This document shows, piece after piece, positions 25,917 to 33,931 of a stretch of DNA of 64,000 nucleotides. The stretch covers positions 95,848 through 159,847 of the forward strand of contig JANMDN010000046.1 in assembly GCA_031376285.1 (NCBI GenBank). The letters run 5' to 3'. A program made the translations under genes and the position numbers. Source of the stretch: JANMDN01 sp031376285. GTDB taxonomy: Bacteria > Actinomycetota > Thermoleophilia > Miltoncostaeales > Miltoncostaeaceae. Positions within the stretch are counted from its first letter, which is position 1, and every line of letters starts with the position of its first letter. The notes beneath the pieces are model-generated. The model worked only from the letters and a program-made list of their open reading frames with translations, was not told where the DNA came from and searched no databases.

Positions 25917-26998
25917 GGCGTCGACTCGCCGCTTGGCGTCGCGCTCCCTCGCCGCGCGGTGATGTTGAAGTTCTCGCGCACCGCGGGGTCCCGAAGGGCG
26001 CGGAGGTCACATCGGAGCGCAACCGCGCGGAGCCTTGCCGACAGTCGCGGTCGTCCGAGACCGTTGCCGCCCCCCGCCATATCGACGCTCGCGCTGATTC
26101 CCCAGGCACCAGCGTCGAGCACGGTCGGCTCGTCGTTGATGTCGATGAACCCCGCCTCCGAGAGGATGGTCCGAAGACCAGCGCCCGTGAACATCACGAG
26201 ATGTCGAGGCGGATCGAGCGGAGCCCAGTCTTTTGTCATAAACCGTCGCCCGACGCCGTCCAAGTTGGGAACGCCGACCCAGAGTGTCCCCCCGGGGCGA
26301 AGGAGCGCCGCGCATTCCCGAATCGCTCCGACCGGATCATGAAGGTGCTCAAGGACGTGCGAAAAGGTGATCGCGTCAAACGACGCTGGCGAAAGCGGAT
26401 GATCCTCGATCGAGCATTGGTGGATGTCGAGACCGGCCGCCCGCGCATGGGCAGCCGCAATGGGGTCCACCTCAATGCCGGTGACCGACCAGCCGAGCCC
26501 CTGCATCCGCAGGAGGAACAACCCATTCGCGCAGCCGATATCGAGGAGACGCGCCCCGGCCGCAGGACGCGCAAGCGCGCGGACGTGCTGCGCCGCGATA
26601 CCCCGCGCCCCGGGAATGAGCCGGGCGACAAGGCGACCAACCGAGAACGACGGAGCAAGGCGGTAGCCGTACTGGTGGTTCAGATACCCGTTGAAAAGGC
26701 TCCACCGGAGCCGGTTGAGGCGGCTCCCAGCGACGGAATCGGGCGCAGGAGGCGTGTGCGTGTAGTAATCGCCGTGGGAGTACAGCCGGCCCACCGTCGC
26801 CCGCGTCGGCCGCGGACTGATGTAGCCCGACCCGCAACCCCCACAGCCGAGGAGTGTCCAACCGCCGCGCGTCGACCGGTCCATGCAGTCGTTCAAACCG
26901 GTGTAGATGACGCTCGTCGCCTCGCTGCCACACACCGGGCATGCCGACAGGTGCTCGACATCGTCGGGGGCCCAGCCATCGGGGAGCGGACCGGTCAC
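25913..26998 (-). CDS. Class I SAM methyltransferase with N-terminal Zn-ribbon (paralogue A)
   Basis: 361 residues; GTG 26998 overlaps the upstream GT stop. The N-terminus has two CxxC pairs (SACPVCGSE and LLGCGGCGSGYISPRP), a zinc-ribbon seen in polysaccharide-cluster methyltransferases. The Rossmann SAM domain has ARLLDIGCANGLFLLRMQGL, VTGIEVDPIAAAHARA, FDAITFSHVLEHLHDP and LLRPGGTLWVGVPN. Paralogous to 28299-29339 through its whole length. Probably methylates a sugar or lipid-linked glycan. Confidence 0.9.
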   Translation of the reverse strand: MTGPLPDGWAPDDVEHLSACPVCGSEATSVIYTGLNDCMDRSTRGGWTLLGCGGCGSGYISPRPTRATVGRLYSHGDYYTHTPPAPDSVAGSRLNRLRWSLFNGYLNHQYGYRLAPSFSVGRLVARLIPGARGIAAQHVRALARPAAGARLLDIGCANGLFLLRMQGLGWSVTGIEVDPIAAAHARAAGLDIHQCSIEDHPLSPASFDAITFSHVLEHLHDPVGAIRECAALLRPGGTLWVGVPNLDGVGRRFMTKDWAPLDPPRHLVMFTGAGLRTILSEAGFIDINDEPTVLDAGAWGISASVDMAGGGNGLGRPRLSARLRAVALRCDLRALRDPAVRENFNITARRGSATPSGESTP

Positions 26999-28299
26999 GG
27001 CTTGATCCGCCTGACGACGGTTGCGGCACCGCGAAGCACACCTTGCGCCAACGAACGCGCGCGCTCGCCAACCTGAGGGCCCCGGGTCGTACTGCGCTCG
27101 GAGCGCTCGGGGCGCCCAAGGGCGACGGCGGCACGAAGCGGAGCGGTCACCCGAGGCCATTCGTGCTCAGCCGCCACCGAGGCGAGCGCCGCAGCAAAGG
27201 TGGGCTTACCGGCACTCAGAACACGCTCGATGGCGTCGGCGAGCGCGGCCGGATCACCTGGCTCGGCCACCTCGCCGAGCCGGTCGGTACGTACGCGACC
27301 TGCGAGCACGTCGCCGGAGCTGCAGACCACCGGGAGCCCGGCCCAGAAGCAGTCGAGGAGTCGGGTCCGGAAGGCAAAGCGGGTCTCGAGGTGAGCGTGG
27401 TGGCAGCTCAGCGAACAGTCGGCCTCAAGGAGCCACGACCCGCGGTTGGCGTAGGGCACCCACCCGTCGTTCATCAGGACGACGCGACCGAGGAGACCGA
27501 GTTGGCTCGCGATCCGGCGCATGTCCTGCGCCGCCGCCTTTCCGTTCCTGTGGTCGGAGGCCCCCATGGTGACCAGTCGCACTGACGGTCGGCGCTCAGA
27601 CAGGATGCCGATCGCCCGCACCGCGGTCTCAGGGTCGAGCCAACTCCAGATGCCGCCGTTCCACAGAACAAGCTCGTCGTCGGGGCCGAGTTCGGGAAAG
27701 CGTGCGCGGATGCCGTGCTCGGGCGCGTGGGTTGGCGGGTCGCTCGGGACGCCGAACGGAATGATCAGCGCGGTCGCGGACATCGACGGATCCGCGCAGT
27801 AACGGGGCAGCGAAATCGCCCGCTGTCCCACCATCGCTCCAAGCCAAAGATCCCGCTGCCGCTCGCTCGCGCAGATGAAGTGATGGGCCGAACGCAGTGC
27901 GGATGCGAGCCGGTCGGTGGTCAGGGTGACCCAGAGTCGCGCCAGGCGGTCGGGATCGTGCCGGAAGAGTTCGAGGTTCTCGAAGATCTCGGGGTCGTAG
28001 AGATCGGTGATGTAGCGGGCGCCTGACCGCGCAATCCAGCCGGCGATGACCGTGGATTGAGGCTGCGAGATGATCACGTCCGCGCCTGCGATCGCGGCCT
28101 GCAGAGCGAAGGGACGTTTCGGGTCGTAGCCAACGAGCGTGAGCCCGGGCGAGGCGCCCTGGGTCTTGCCAACCCCCGCGAGCGTCACATCGGCAACATC
28201 CGCCAGTGAGCGGGCGATCTCGTAGGAGCGAATCCCGACGCCGCGAACCTCGCCACCGACCTCAGCGGTCGAGATCACAAGCAGCCGGGGTCGGGACAT
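26995..28299 (-). CDS. GT4-like glycosyltransferase
   Basis: 434 residues from ATG 28299 (GGAGG 4 nt upstream; GTG 28302 is possible). Features: LLVISTAEVGGEVRGVGIRS YEIARSLADV, ARYITDLYDPEIFENLEL, LVLWNGGIWSWLDPETAVRA and RFAFRTRLLDCFWAGLPVVC. It diverges from canonical GT4 in the E-x7-E region (LETRFAFRTRLLD) but keeps the GT-B layout. Sandwiched between two paralogous methyltransferases with overlapping codons, so the three are made in fixed ratio. Confidence 0.88.
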   Translation of the reverse strand: MSRPRLLVISTAEVGGEVRGVGIRSYEIARSLADVADVTLAGVGKTQGASPGLTLVGYDPKRPFALQAAIAGADVIISQPQSTVIAGWIARSGARYITDLYDPEIFENLELFRHDPDRLARLWVTLTTDRLASALRSAHHFICASERQRDLWLGAMVGQRAISLPRYCADPSMSATALIIPFGVPSDPPTHAPEHGIRARFPELGPDDELVLWNGGIWSWLDPETAVRAIGILSERRPSVRLVTMGASDHRNGKAAAQDMRRIASQLGLLGRVVLMNDGWVPYANRGSWLLEADCSLSCHHAHLETRFAFRTRLLDCFWAGLPVVCSSGDVLAGRVRTDRLGEVAEPGDPAALADAIERVLSAGKPTFAAALASVAAEHEWPRVTAPLRAAVALGRPERSERSTTRGPQVGERARSLAQGVLRGAATVVRRIKP

Positions 28300-29339
28300 C
28301 ACGCCTCCGGACGGGTTGCCGTCATGCAGAGTTCCTCGCCGGCTGAGCGCGAAATCGTGGTCGCGAGGTCAGCCACGAGCGCCTGCAGCCGTTGCCGACG
28401 TGGAAGGCGGTGGATCGTGCTGCCGTCGCCACCGCGCTCAATGTCAAGGCTCGCGCCGAAGGTCCATCTCGTTGCTTGGAGCGTCGGAGACGGCTCTCGA
28501 ACGCTCGTAAATCCCGCGGCGGTGAGCGCCTGGCGAAGCGACCTCCGAGTGAAGAGGACAAGATGGCGCGGAGGATCGAGTGGGAACCAGATGCGACGAA
28601 GGGCGCGGCGGCCGACCGCATCGAGATTCGGGGTTGCGATCCAGATCCGTCCGCCCGGTTTGAGGACCGCCCTGCAGGCGCGAAGCGTGGCGACCGGATC
28701 GTGGAGGTGCTCGATGACGTGACTGAGCGTGATGGCGTCGAAATGGTTCGCCGGAAACGTCCCCTCAACAAGCGGACCTTCCGCCACCTCGACTCCCGCC
28801 GAGCGGGCATGCGCCGCAGAGACGGGGTCGACTTCGAGCCCTGATACCTCCCAACCGAGCTCGCGCATCCTGACGAGAAAGGCACCGTTTCCGCATCCGA
28901 CGTCGAGAAGGCGTCCCCCCGGACGAGGTGCGTCGAGGTCGCGTACGTGTTGGCTCGCCATACCTCGCGCGCCGGGAATCAGCGGTACCAGGCGGGCCAG
29001 CGGCGAGGACGCGAGACCGTAGCCGTAGCGTCGGCTGAGGTAGCCATCCAGGATGCGCTTGCGAAGACCCGCCGATTCGCCGACGCTACCGGGACTCACG
29101 TGTGTGTAGTAGGCCGAATAGAGGCGCCCGACGGTTGCGAGGTTCGGCCGAGGGTCAATGTAGCCGCAGCGGCAATTGCGGCACCGCGAGAGTGTCCAGC
29201 CCCCAGGTTCACTCGGACGCCCGACGCCCGCGTAAATCTCCTTGCGACGATTCGACTGGCAGAGGGGGCAGCGCCCGAGCGTCTCCAATTCGGCTTCCGG
29301 CCAATCTGGACGGGCCGCTGTGTGTGCCGTTCGTGCCAT
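28299..29339 (-). CDS. Class I SAM methyltransferase with N-terminal Zn-ribbon (paralogue B)
   Basis: 346 residues; its ATG overlaps the GT2 stop by one base (TGATG). Zn-ribbon CxxC pairs: LGRCPLCQSN and LSRCRNCRCGYIDPRP. SAM domain: GRLLDVGCGNGAFLVRMREL, VSGLEVDPVSAAHARS, FDAITLSHVIEHLHDP and VLKPGGRIWIATPNLD. Shares gene order, motifs and length with paralogue A, so the two likely arose by duplication and then took different glycan positions. Confidence 0.9.
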   Translation of the reverse strand: MARTAHTAARPDWPEAELETLGRCPLCQSNRRKEIYAGVGRPSEPGGWTLSRCRNCRCGYIDPRPNLATVGRLYSAYYTHVSPGSVGESAGLRKRILDGYLSRRYGYGLASSPLARLVPLIPGARGMASQHVRDLDAPRPGGRLLDVGCGNGAFLVRMRELGWEVSGLEVDPVSAAHARSAGVEVAEGPLVEGTFPANHFDAITLSHVIEHLHDPVATLRACRAVLKPGGRIWIATPNLDAVGRRALRRIWFPLDPPRHLVLFTRRSLRQALTAAGFTSVREPSPTLQATRWTFGASLDIERGGDGSTIHRLPRRQRLQALVADLATTISRSAGEELCMTATRPEA

Positions 29340-30379
29340 CAGGTTCCCTTACCGCCCTTGCGGTTGCGAGGACGCACAATCTGCCAGGCCCGCGACCAGG
29401 CCGTGCGGTACGCACCCAGCCCACCGACGAGCTGGTGACGGACCTCATCGACCGTGGCGCGCCGGGCGCCCTGGATGCGCCGACGTTCCCGGAGCGCCCA
29501 CGGGAGACCACGAAGCGCGTCGCGCTTGGCCCGAAGGATCGGCCCCGCCTGCCCGCGGCCTGAGAACCAAACAATCGTGAAAAAGCTCATCACGATGTGC
29601 TGGGGAAGATGGCGCAAGGGGCTTGGGGAATCGCGGACGTAGGTCCAAACGAGGTTGCGATGCGAATGGTAGATCGTGAAGTCGCTCTCGCGACCAGACG
29701 ACGCGGAGCCAACATGTCGGGCGACCGCGGCCGGCACGTATGCGCAGTGGTAGCCGGCAAGGCGCAACCGGTAGGCCAGGTCGATATCTTCGAAGTAACA
29801 GAAGAACCGCTCCTCGAAGCCGCCGACCTCGTCGAAGGTGCTGCGACGGTAGAGCGCCGCTGCCGCGCACGGCGAGAAGATGTCGCAGACGGCTTGCGGG
29901 CCGAGTTCCCTTGGGGAGCCGTGCAGGACCCGCCAGGCCAGGCCGCTTGTGTGGACCGCGTCGCCCGCCCCGTCAAGCAGGTCGGGGTGCAAGTCGTTCA
30001 GGAGCTGGCAACCGAGCGCCGCGGCGCCAGTCTGCGCTGCACCATCATGCATCCGTTCAAGCCAGTCCTCGGCAAGGAAGGCGTCGGGATTGATGAGCGC
30101 AATCCAGTCGCACTCTGGCGCGAAGGCGACCCCAAGGTTGTTCCCCGAGGCAAAGCCGAGGTTTGCGCCGGGACGAATCACCTCGACATCTTCCGGGAGC
30201 CCCTCGGCCGAGGCGTCGGTGCTGGCGTTGTCGACAACGATGATGCGGTCAAACGGGGTCCGCTGCCGACGCACGCCATCGACAGATCTGGCGAGAAGGC
30301 CGCCGCCGTTGTAGTTGACGATGACCGCGACCGTGCGTGGGGCGGGCACGTGATCGTCACTGAGAAGGAGGTCGTTCAA
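29339..30379 (-). CDS. GT2 family glycosyltransferase (rhamnosyltransferase-like)
   Basis: 346 residues from TTG 30379; GTG 30349 is the alternative. GT-A fold: TVAVIVNYNGGGLLARSV, RIIVVDNASTDASAEG, LGFASGNNLGV, then the DxD-like WIALINPDAFLAEDWL and FFCYFEDIDLAYRLRLAGYH, matching WbbL-type rhamnosyl/galactofuranosyl transferases. The C-terminus is basic (RNRKGGKGT), suited to membrane association. First gene of the minus-strand operon, transcribed from a promoter shared with the divergent GT-C gene. Confidence 0.92.
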   Translation of the reverse strand: MNDLLLSDDHVPAPRTVAVIVNYNGGGLLARSVDGVRRQRTPFDRIIVVDNASTDASAEGLPEDVEVIRPGANLGFASGNNLGVAFAPECDWIALINPDAFLAEDWLERMHDGAAQTGAAALGCQLLNDLHPDLLDGAGDAVHTSGLAWRVLHGSPRELGPQAVCDIFSPCAAAALYRRSTFDEVGGFEERFFCYFEDIDLAYRLRLAGYHCAYVPAAVARHVGSASSGRESDFTIYHSHRNLVWTYVRDSPSPLRHLPQHIVMSFFTIVWFSGRGQAGPILRAKRDALRGLPWALRERRRIQGARRATVDEVRHQLVGGLGAYRTAWSRAWQIVRPRNRKGGKGT

Positions 30380-30388
30380 GCCGTCGGG

Positions 30389-30395
30389 TAGAGTA
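30389..30395. promoter_or_regulatory. Overlapping bidirectional -10 elements
   Basis: The 7-mer TAGAGTA reads as TAGAGT on the plus strand (30389-30394) and TACTCT on the minus strand (30395-30390). Both fit TANNNT. It lies in the only gap between the divergent GT2 operon (start 30379) and the GT-C gene (start ~30428). One DNA segment could therefore direct transcription both ways. Confidence 0.45.
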
Positions 30396-30427
30396 GCGGA
30401 GGCCGTTCGTCCCTCCCTGGAGCAGCC

Positions 30428-32554
30428 CTGACCGCAAATATCCGGCGCGTTCTCGGGCGGTTCGTCGAGAGGTTGGAGGCCCATCCGGGCCTGACCCTCG
30501 CCGCCATGATCGTGATCGCGACGCTTGGCTGGTTCGCCGCGGCCCGTGGTCAGGTCGCACCATGGATTTTCGGCGACGAGTTTCTGTACATCGAGTCGGC
30601 GCGTTCGCTGGCTGAGTCGGGGCATATACGGGCCCGTGACCTGCCGATCTACTACTCGCTGATCACCCCGCTCCTTGACGCGCCCGGCTTCCTATTCGGG
30701 GACACCGCGTTCGCCTACGGGTGGATCAAGTTCGTCAACGCCCTGGTGATGTCCCTCTCGGCGCTTCCGGCCTACGGGCTCGCGCGGATGGCGGTGTCGC
30801 GTCGCCTATCCCTCGCGGTCGCCGCGCTCGTGCTGGCCTGGCCGGCGTTTGCCTATACCGGCACCGTCATGACTGAGCCCGCGTTCATGCCAGCGATCCT
30901 TGCAACGTGTTGGGCGCTTGCCCGGGCACTTCATCGTCCGACGCTGAGAAATCAGGCCCTCGTGTTTGGGTTCGTCGTGGTCACGATCTTGGTGCGCGTT
31001 CAAGCGGTGGTGCTGTTTGCGGTCGTCATTGTCGCGGTCCTCCTCTACGTGGCGACGGGTGCGGGTGGATGGACGGCCATGCGTACGCGCCTCAGGCCGT
31101 TTGGACCGCTGCTGTGCGGCGCGATCCTCCTCCCGCTCGTCGCGCTCCTTGTGCGCGGCGGAAAGTCGCTTGGCTCGTATTCAAGCCTTCGCACCTCGCG
31201 GATTTCGTTCGATCAGAGCCTCGTGTGGGCCGAGCGCAACCTCGCGGTGATTGCCCTCTCGGTGCTGCTTGCCCCGCTCGCGATCGCCCTTGCGGCATGG
31301 GCGGCGAGCCTGACGCGCCGCCACACTGGCGAGGCCGCCGATGCCATGTTCGTGGCGACGCTCACGCTCTGCGTCGCGCTGTTTGTTCAGGTGTCGCTCT
31401 TTGCAACGTTCAACGCCGACCGGGTGCTTGAGCGCAACCTCTTCACGGTCGAACCGGTCGTGCTCATCGTTGCCGTCGCGGCGCTCTCACGACGGCATCT
31501 CCTGAAATGGGTCGGGGTCGCCGCGGCCGCGCTCCTCGCGCTCTCGGTTCTTCGCTACCCGGTGGAGGCACTGCTCGTTCGGCAGGTGCCGTTCTCGGAC
31601 ACGTTCACCATGCTGGCCTACCGCGACGGGGCGCTCCGCTTGGGGGTCGATGCCGAGACCTTGATCCGAACCGTGGCGGTTGTCGGGGCTCTCGGGGTAC
31701 CGCTTTTGACGTTTGGGCGGCGGCGGTTGTCGCTGGGTGCCATGACCGGGGTCGTCGGGGTGGGCCTCGTCCTCGGCAGCATCGGCGTCTCGAGCACCCT
31801 CGCGAACTACAGTCGCCTTGTTGCCGGTGGAAGCGCCCCGCGTCCATTTGATTGGGTCGACCGCGCTGTTGGACCCGACGCGCAGGTGGCGTTCGTCTGG
31901 CCGAGCGAGTTGCCGCATCCCGTCTCCTGGCAGCTTGAGATCTGGAATCGCTCGATCCGGTCGGTGATGTCATCACCCAACCCGCTTCCGGTCTTGCCGG
32001 GGCCTCAGGCAAGCGTCGACCCTGCGACGGGGCGATTCACGCTGCTTGCACCCGATCTTGGGGGGCGTCAATGGGAGATTCCGAGGGAGCAGCTCGTTGT
32101 GCTGTGGGACAAGTGGGATGCGGTGGGTACGCCGATCGCGGGCGCATCCACCGGTGGGCTCGGACTACGGCTCTGGAAGTTGGACGGGTCGCTCCGCCTC
32201 GCTCAGACGATCACTGGCACCTACGGCGACGGCTGGACCGCGGCGCGCTTCGAGGTCCGCCGGTTCGACTGCGGCAAGGGTGGCACGGTTCGCCTCCCGG
32301 TGCAGGCTGGTTTCGGCGCTCGAAAGCGTCTGCGGATCCGTGCGTCGGGTCATGAACGCCGGGACGTAGTGGTGCCGAAAGGGCCGGAGAAGGTCATCGC
32401 GGTGCCGGTCACGCCCGAAACACCGGGCGGGGCATGCCTCGTGAGCGTGGGAGTGAACCCAAGCGCGACGGGCGACGCGGTTGTCCACAACGGCGACCTC
32501 CGCGTGCTCGGCGTGTTGCTTGGGAAGCCGACGTTTCGCGCCAGCGGCGGCTGA
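30428..32554 (+). CDS. GT-C-like multi-spanning membrane glycosyltransferase (paralogue 1)
   Basis: About 708 residues if started at CTG 30428 (TGGAG 5 nt upstream); no ATG or GTG is in frame before the first membrane helix, and TTG 30473 is the other option. About 12-13 hydrophobic helices. The first extracytoplasmic loop carries a GT-C acidic motif (VAPWIFGDEFLYIESARSLA). A soluble beta-rich C-terminal domain (~540-708) ends the protein. It should transfer a sugar from a polyprenyl-phosphate donor outside the membrane. Distantly similar in layout to 58306-60285 (there TPWIFPDENRYAAFARAVAE). Convergent with the next gene, 3 bp apart. Confidence 0.82.
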   Translation: MTANIRRVLGRFVERLEAHPGLTLAAMIVIATLGWFAAARGQVAPWIFGDEFLYIESARSLAESGHIRARDLPIYYSLITPLLDAPGFLFGDTAFAYGWIKFVNALVMSLSALPAYGLARMAVSRRLSLAVAALVLAWPAFAYTGTVMTEPAFMPAILATCWALARALHRPTLRNQALVFGFVVVTILVRVQAVVLFAVVIVAVLLYVATGAGGWTAMRTRLRPFGPLLCGAILLPLVALLVRGGKSLGSYSSLRTSRISFDQSLVWAERNLAVIALSVLLAPLAIALAAWAASLTRRHTGEAADAMFVATLTLCVALFVQVSLFATFNADRVLERNLFTVEPVVLIVAVAALSRRHLLKWVGVAAAALLALSVLRYPVEALLVRQVPFSDTFTMLAYRDGALRLGVDAETLIRTVAVVGALGVPLLTFGRRRLSLGAMTGVVGVGLVLGSIGVSSTLANYSRLVAGGSAPRPFDWVDRAVGPDAQVAFVWPSELPHPVSWQLEIWNRSIRSVMSSPNPLPVLPGPQASVDPATGRFTLLAPDLGGRQWEIPREQLVVLWDKWDAVGTPIAGASTGGLGLRLWKLDGSLRLAQTITGTYGDGWTAARFEVRRFDCGKGGTVRLPVQAGFGARKRLRIRASGHERRDVVVPKGPEKVIAVPVTPETPGGACLVSVGVNPSATGDAVVHNGDLRVLGVLLGKPTFRASGG

Positions 32555-32557
32555 CCG

Positions 32558-33436
32558 TCAGTCGCGTCGGACGGCGGTAAGGGCGAGTGCCGGTCCGTGG
32601 GAGTGATCCTTCGTGTCGAACCCGATCTTGATATCGGTCCAGCCAAAATGCTCAAGCGCACCGATGAGATCCTCCCGCGGGAGCCATGAACTGGTGGGAG
32701 CGGTACCCCCGATGAAGTCACGGAACCGCAAGGCAATGCCGTACTTGTAGCGGTACACGCGGTGCTCGAAGCCCTCGGTTTGAACCACCCTGGCCTCGTC
32801 GAAACGTCGCTGACGGATCTTGCGCGTGATGTGTTCGTCGTCAAAGTAATGCGTCCAAAGAAAGAGGCGCCGAGAACGTTTTGAAATGAGCGCGATGAGT
32901 TCGACGGGATCCTGCATGTGGTAGAGGACCCCGCTCGCCCAGCACACGTCGAACGTCCGGTCGGTCGCTCGGAGGTACTCCACGAAGTTCCCGCAGAGGA
33001 AGCGTGCGCGATCCGTCTCGAGGAGGTCTCGCACGATCAGGCACTTCAAGAAAAGGCGGGTATTGGCTTCCACAGCGGTAATTGAGGCCGCCCCCGCCTC
33101 GTGAAGCATCCAGGTGTGCCCGCCCTCCATCGGACCGAGTTCGAGAACGTCGGCACCATCGACACCGCCGAGGGACTCGAGCGCCCAGGTGACCCGTTCG
33201 TCGTCGAAGAGGTCGATGTCACCGGAGCGAACGTTACCGAGGCTCGCGGGAAGCTTCGAGATCCACTCCCCGGCGAAGATGTCGACCTTCGACTGCGCCG
33301 ACGGCGCGACGGTCACGTACTGGTCGAGAATCCCCCGTCGACTCAGGATGGATACCTTCGGATGACGTAGACGCGCGGCGACTGCACCGATGGTCTTCAG
33401 CGAATCGGCGATGACCGACCTTGGGTTCGACGCCAC
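32558..33436 (-). CDS. Class I SAM-dependent methyltransferase
   Basis: 292 residues from GTG 33436 (GAGGAG 5-6 nt upstream, a strong site for this region). N-terminal ~80 residues are extra. SAM domain: ADVLELGPMEGGHTWMLHEA, ITAVEANTRLFLKCLI, FDVCWASGVLYHMQDPVELI. The ELGPMEG loop differs from the usual GxGxG. The final part (YRYKYGIALRFRDFIGGTAP, SWLPREDLIGALEHFGW) resembles DUF1698/CmoB-like or glycan-cluster methyltransferases. Likely O-methylates a sugar; target unknown. It stands alone on the minus strand. Confidence 0.85.
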   Translation of the reverse strand: MASNPRSVIADSLKTIGAVAARLRHPKVSILSRRGILDQYVTVAPSAQSKVDIFAGEWISKLPASLGNVRSGDIDLFDDERVTWALESLGGVDGADVLELGPMEGGHTWMLHEAGAASITAVEANTRLFLKCLIVRDLLETDRARFLCGNFVEYLRATDRTFDVCWASGVLYHMQDPVELIALISKRSRRLFLWTHYFDDEHITRKIRQRRFDEARVVQTEGFEHRVYRYKYGIALRFRDFIGGTAPTSSWLPREDLIGALEHFGWTDIKIGFDTKDHSHGPALALTAVRRD

Positions 33437-33559
33437 CTTTTCTCCTCTGCCTTGGGTCGAACCACACTATCGACGGGGGGTGACGACAGATCTCGACCCA
33501 GACGGCCGATTGCCCTGCCGTGGCCTACCGATGTCCGGCGACCACCTCCTGTCCCTGTG

Positions 33560-33783
33560 GCAGACCCGCCGGTGCCGTTACCAAGTGCCACCGCGACGGG
33601 ATGTTCGCGGTCGCGATGTCGAGGTGCCCATCGCCGTTGAAGTCGGCGAGGTCAGGGCCCTCGGGTAAGGCGATGTTGATGCTCCCAACCCGGTAGTCAG
33701 TTGGGGGACCAAAGCCGATGTCGGCGCGGGCGGTCGCCACGCCAATGACTGGGGCGCACGCCAACCCCCGCTGCGAGCAGCAT
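33560..33783 (-). pseudogene. Decayed secreted VCBS/FG-GAP repeat protein
   Basis: From ATG 33783 the frame gives MLLAAG. After a one-base shift in a G5 run (C5 at 33765-33769 on the plus strand) it reads LACAPVIGVATARA, completing a signal peptide, then DIGFGPPTDYRVGS and the VCBS signature ADFNGDGHLDIATAN. A second shift is needed to reach PVAVALGNGTGG, the usual end of the same repeat. No further repeats follow, and the 3' end abuts the methyltransferase promoter. Two frameshifts plus truncation argue for a pseudogene. The rest of the 33437-33931 gap holds no other gene that I can support. Confidence 0.65.
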
Positions 33784-33898
33784 CCCGATCCGGCATCTCG
33801 CCACTCACGACTCCCAGTCCGCGTACTCTCTGATGCCCGCGAGGTAAGCGCATTTGGCCAGGTGAAGACCACGTTGCCGGTTCCCTGAAGAGAAGCCC

Positions 33899-33928
33899 GT
33901 GAAGTCTGGCGTTGCGCCTAGACTTCAC
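33899..33928 (+). promoter_or_regulatory. Inverted repeat overlapping a leaderless -10
   Basis: GTGAAGTCT (33899-33907) and AGACTTCAC (33920-33928) are exact reverse complements separated by 12 nt. A -10-like TAGACT (33919-33924) lies in the right arm, ending 7 nt before GTG 33932. The repeat would span the core promoter, so it may be an operator rather than a terminator. Confidence 0.5.
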
Positions 33929-33931
33929 GAC

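Noticed and set aside
25880..27076. Plus-strand open frame of 398 codons
   Set aside because: Antisense of methyltransferase A; no domain, composition typical of high-GC shadow frames.
33899..33928. Inverted repeat as a transcription terminator
   Set aside because: No T-tract, no gene ending just before it, and it overlaps a plausible -10 and start codon.
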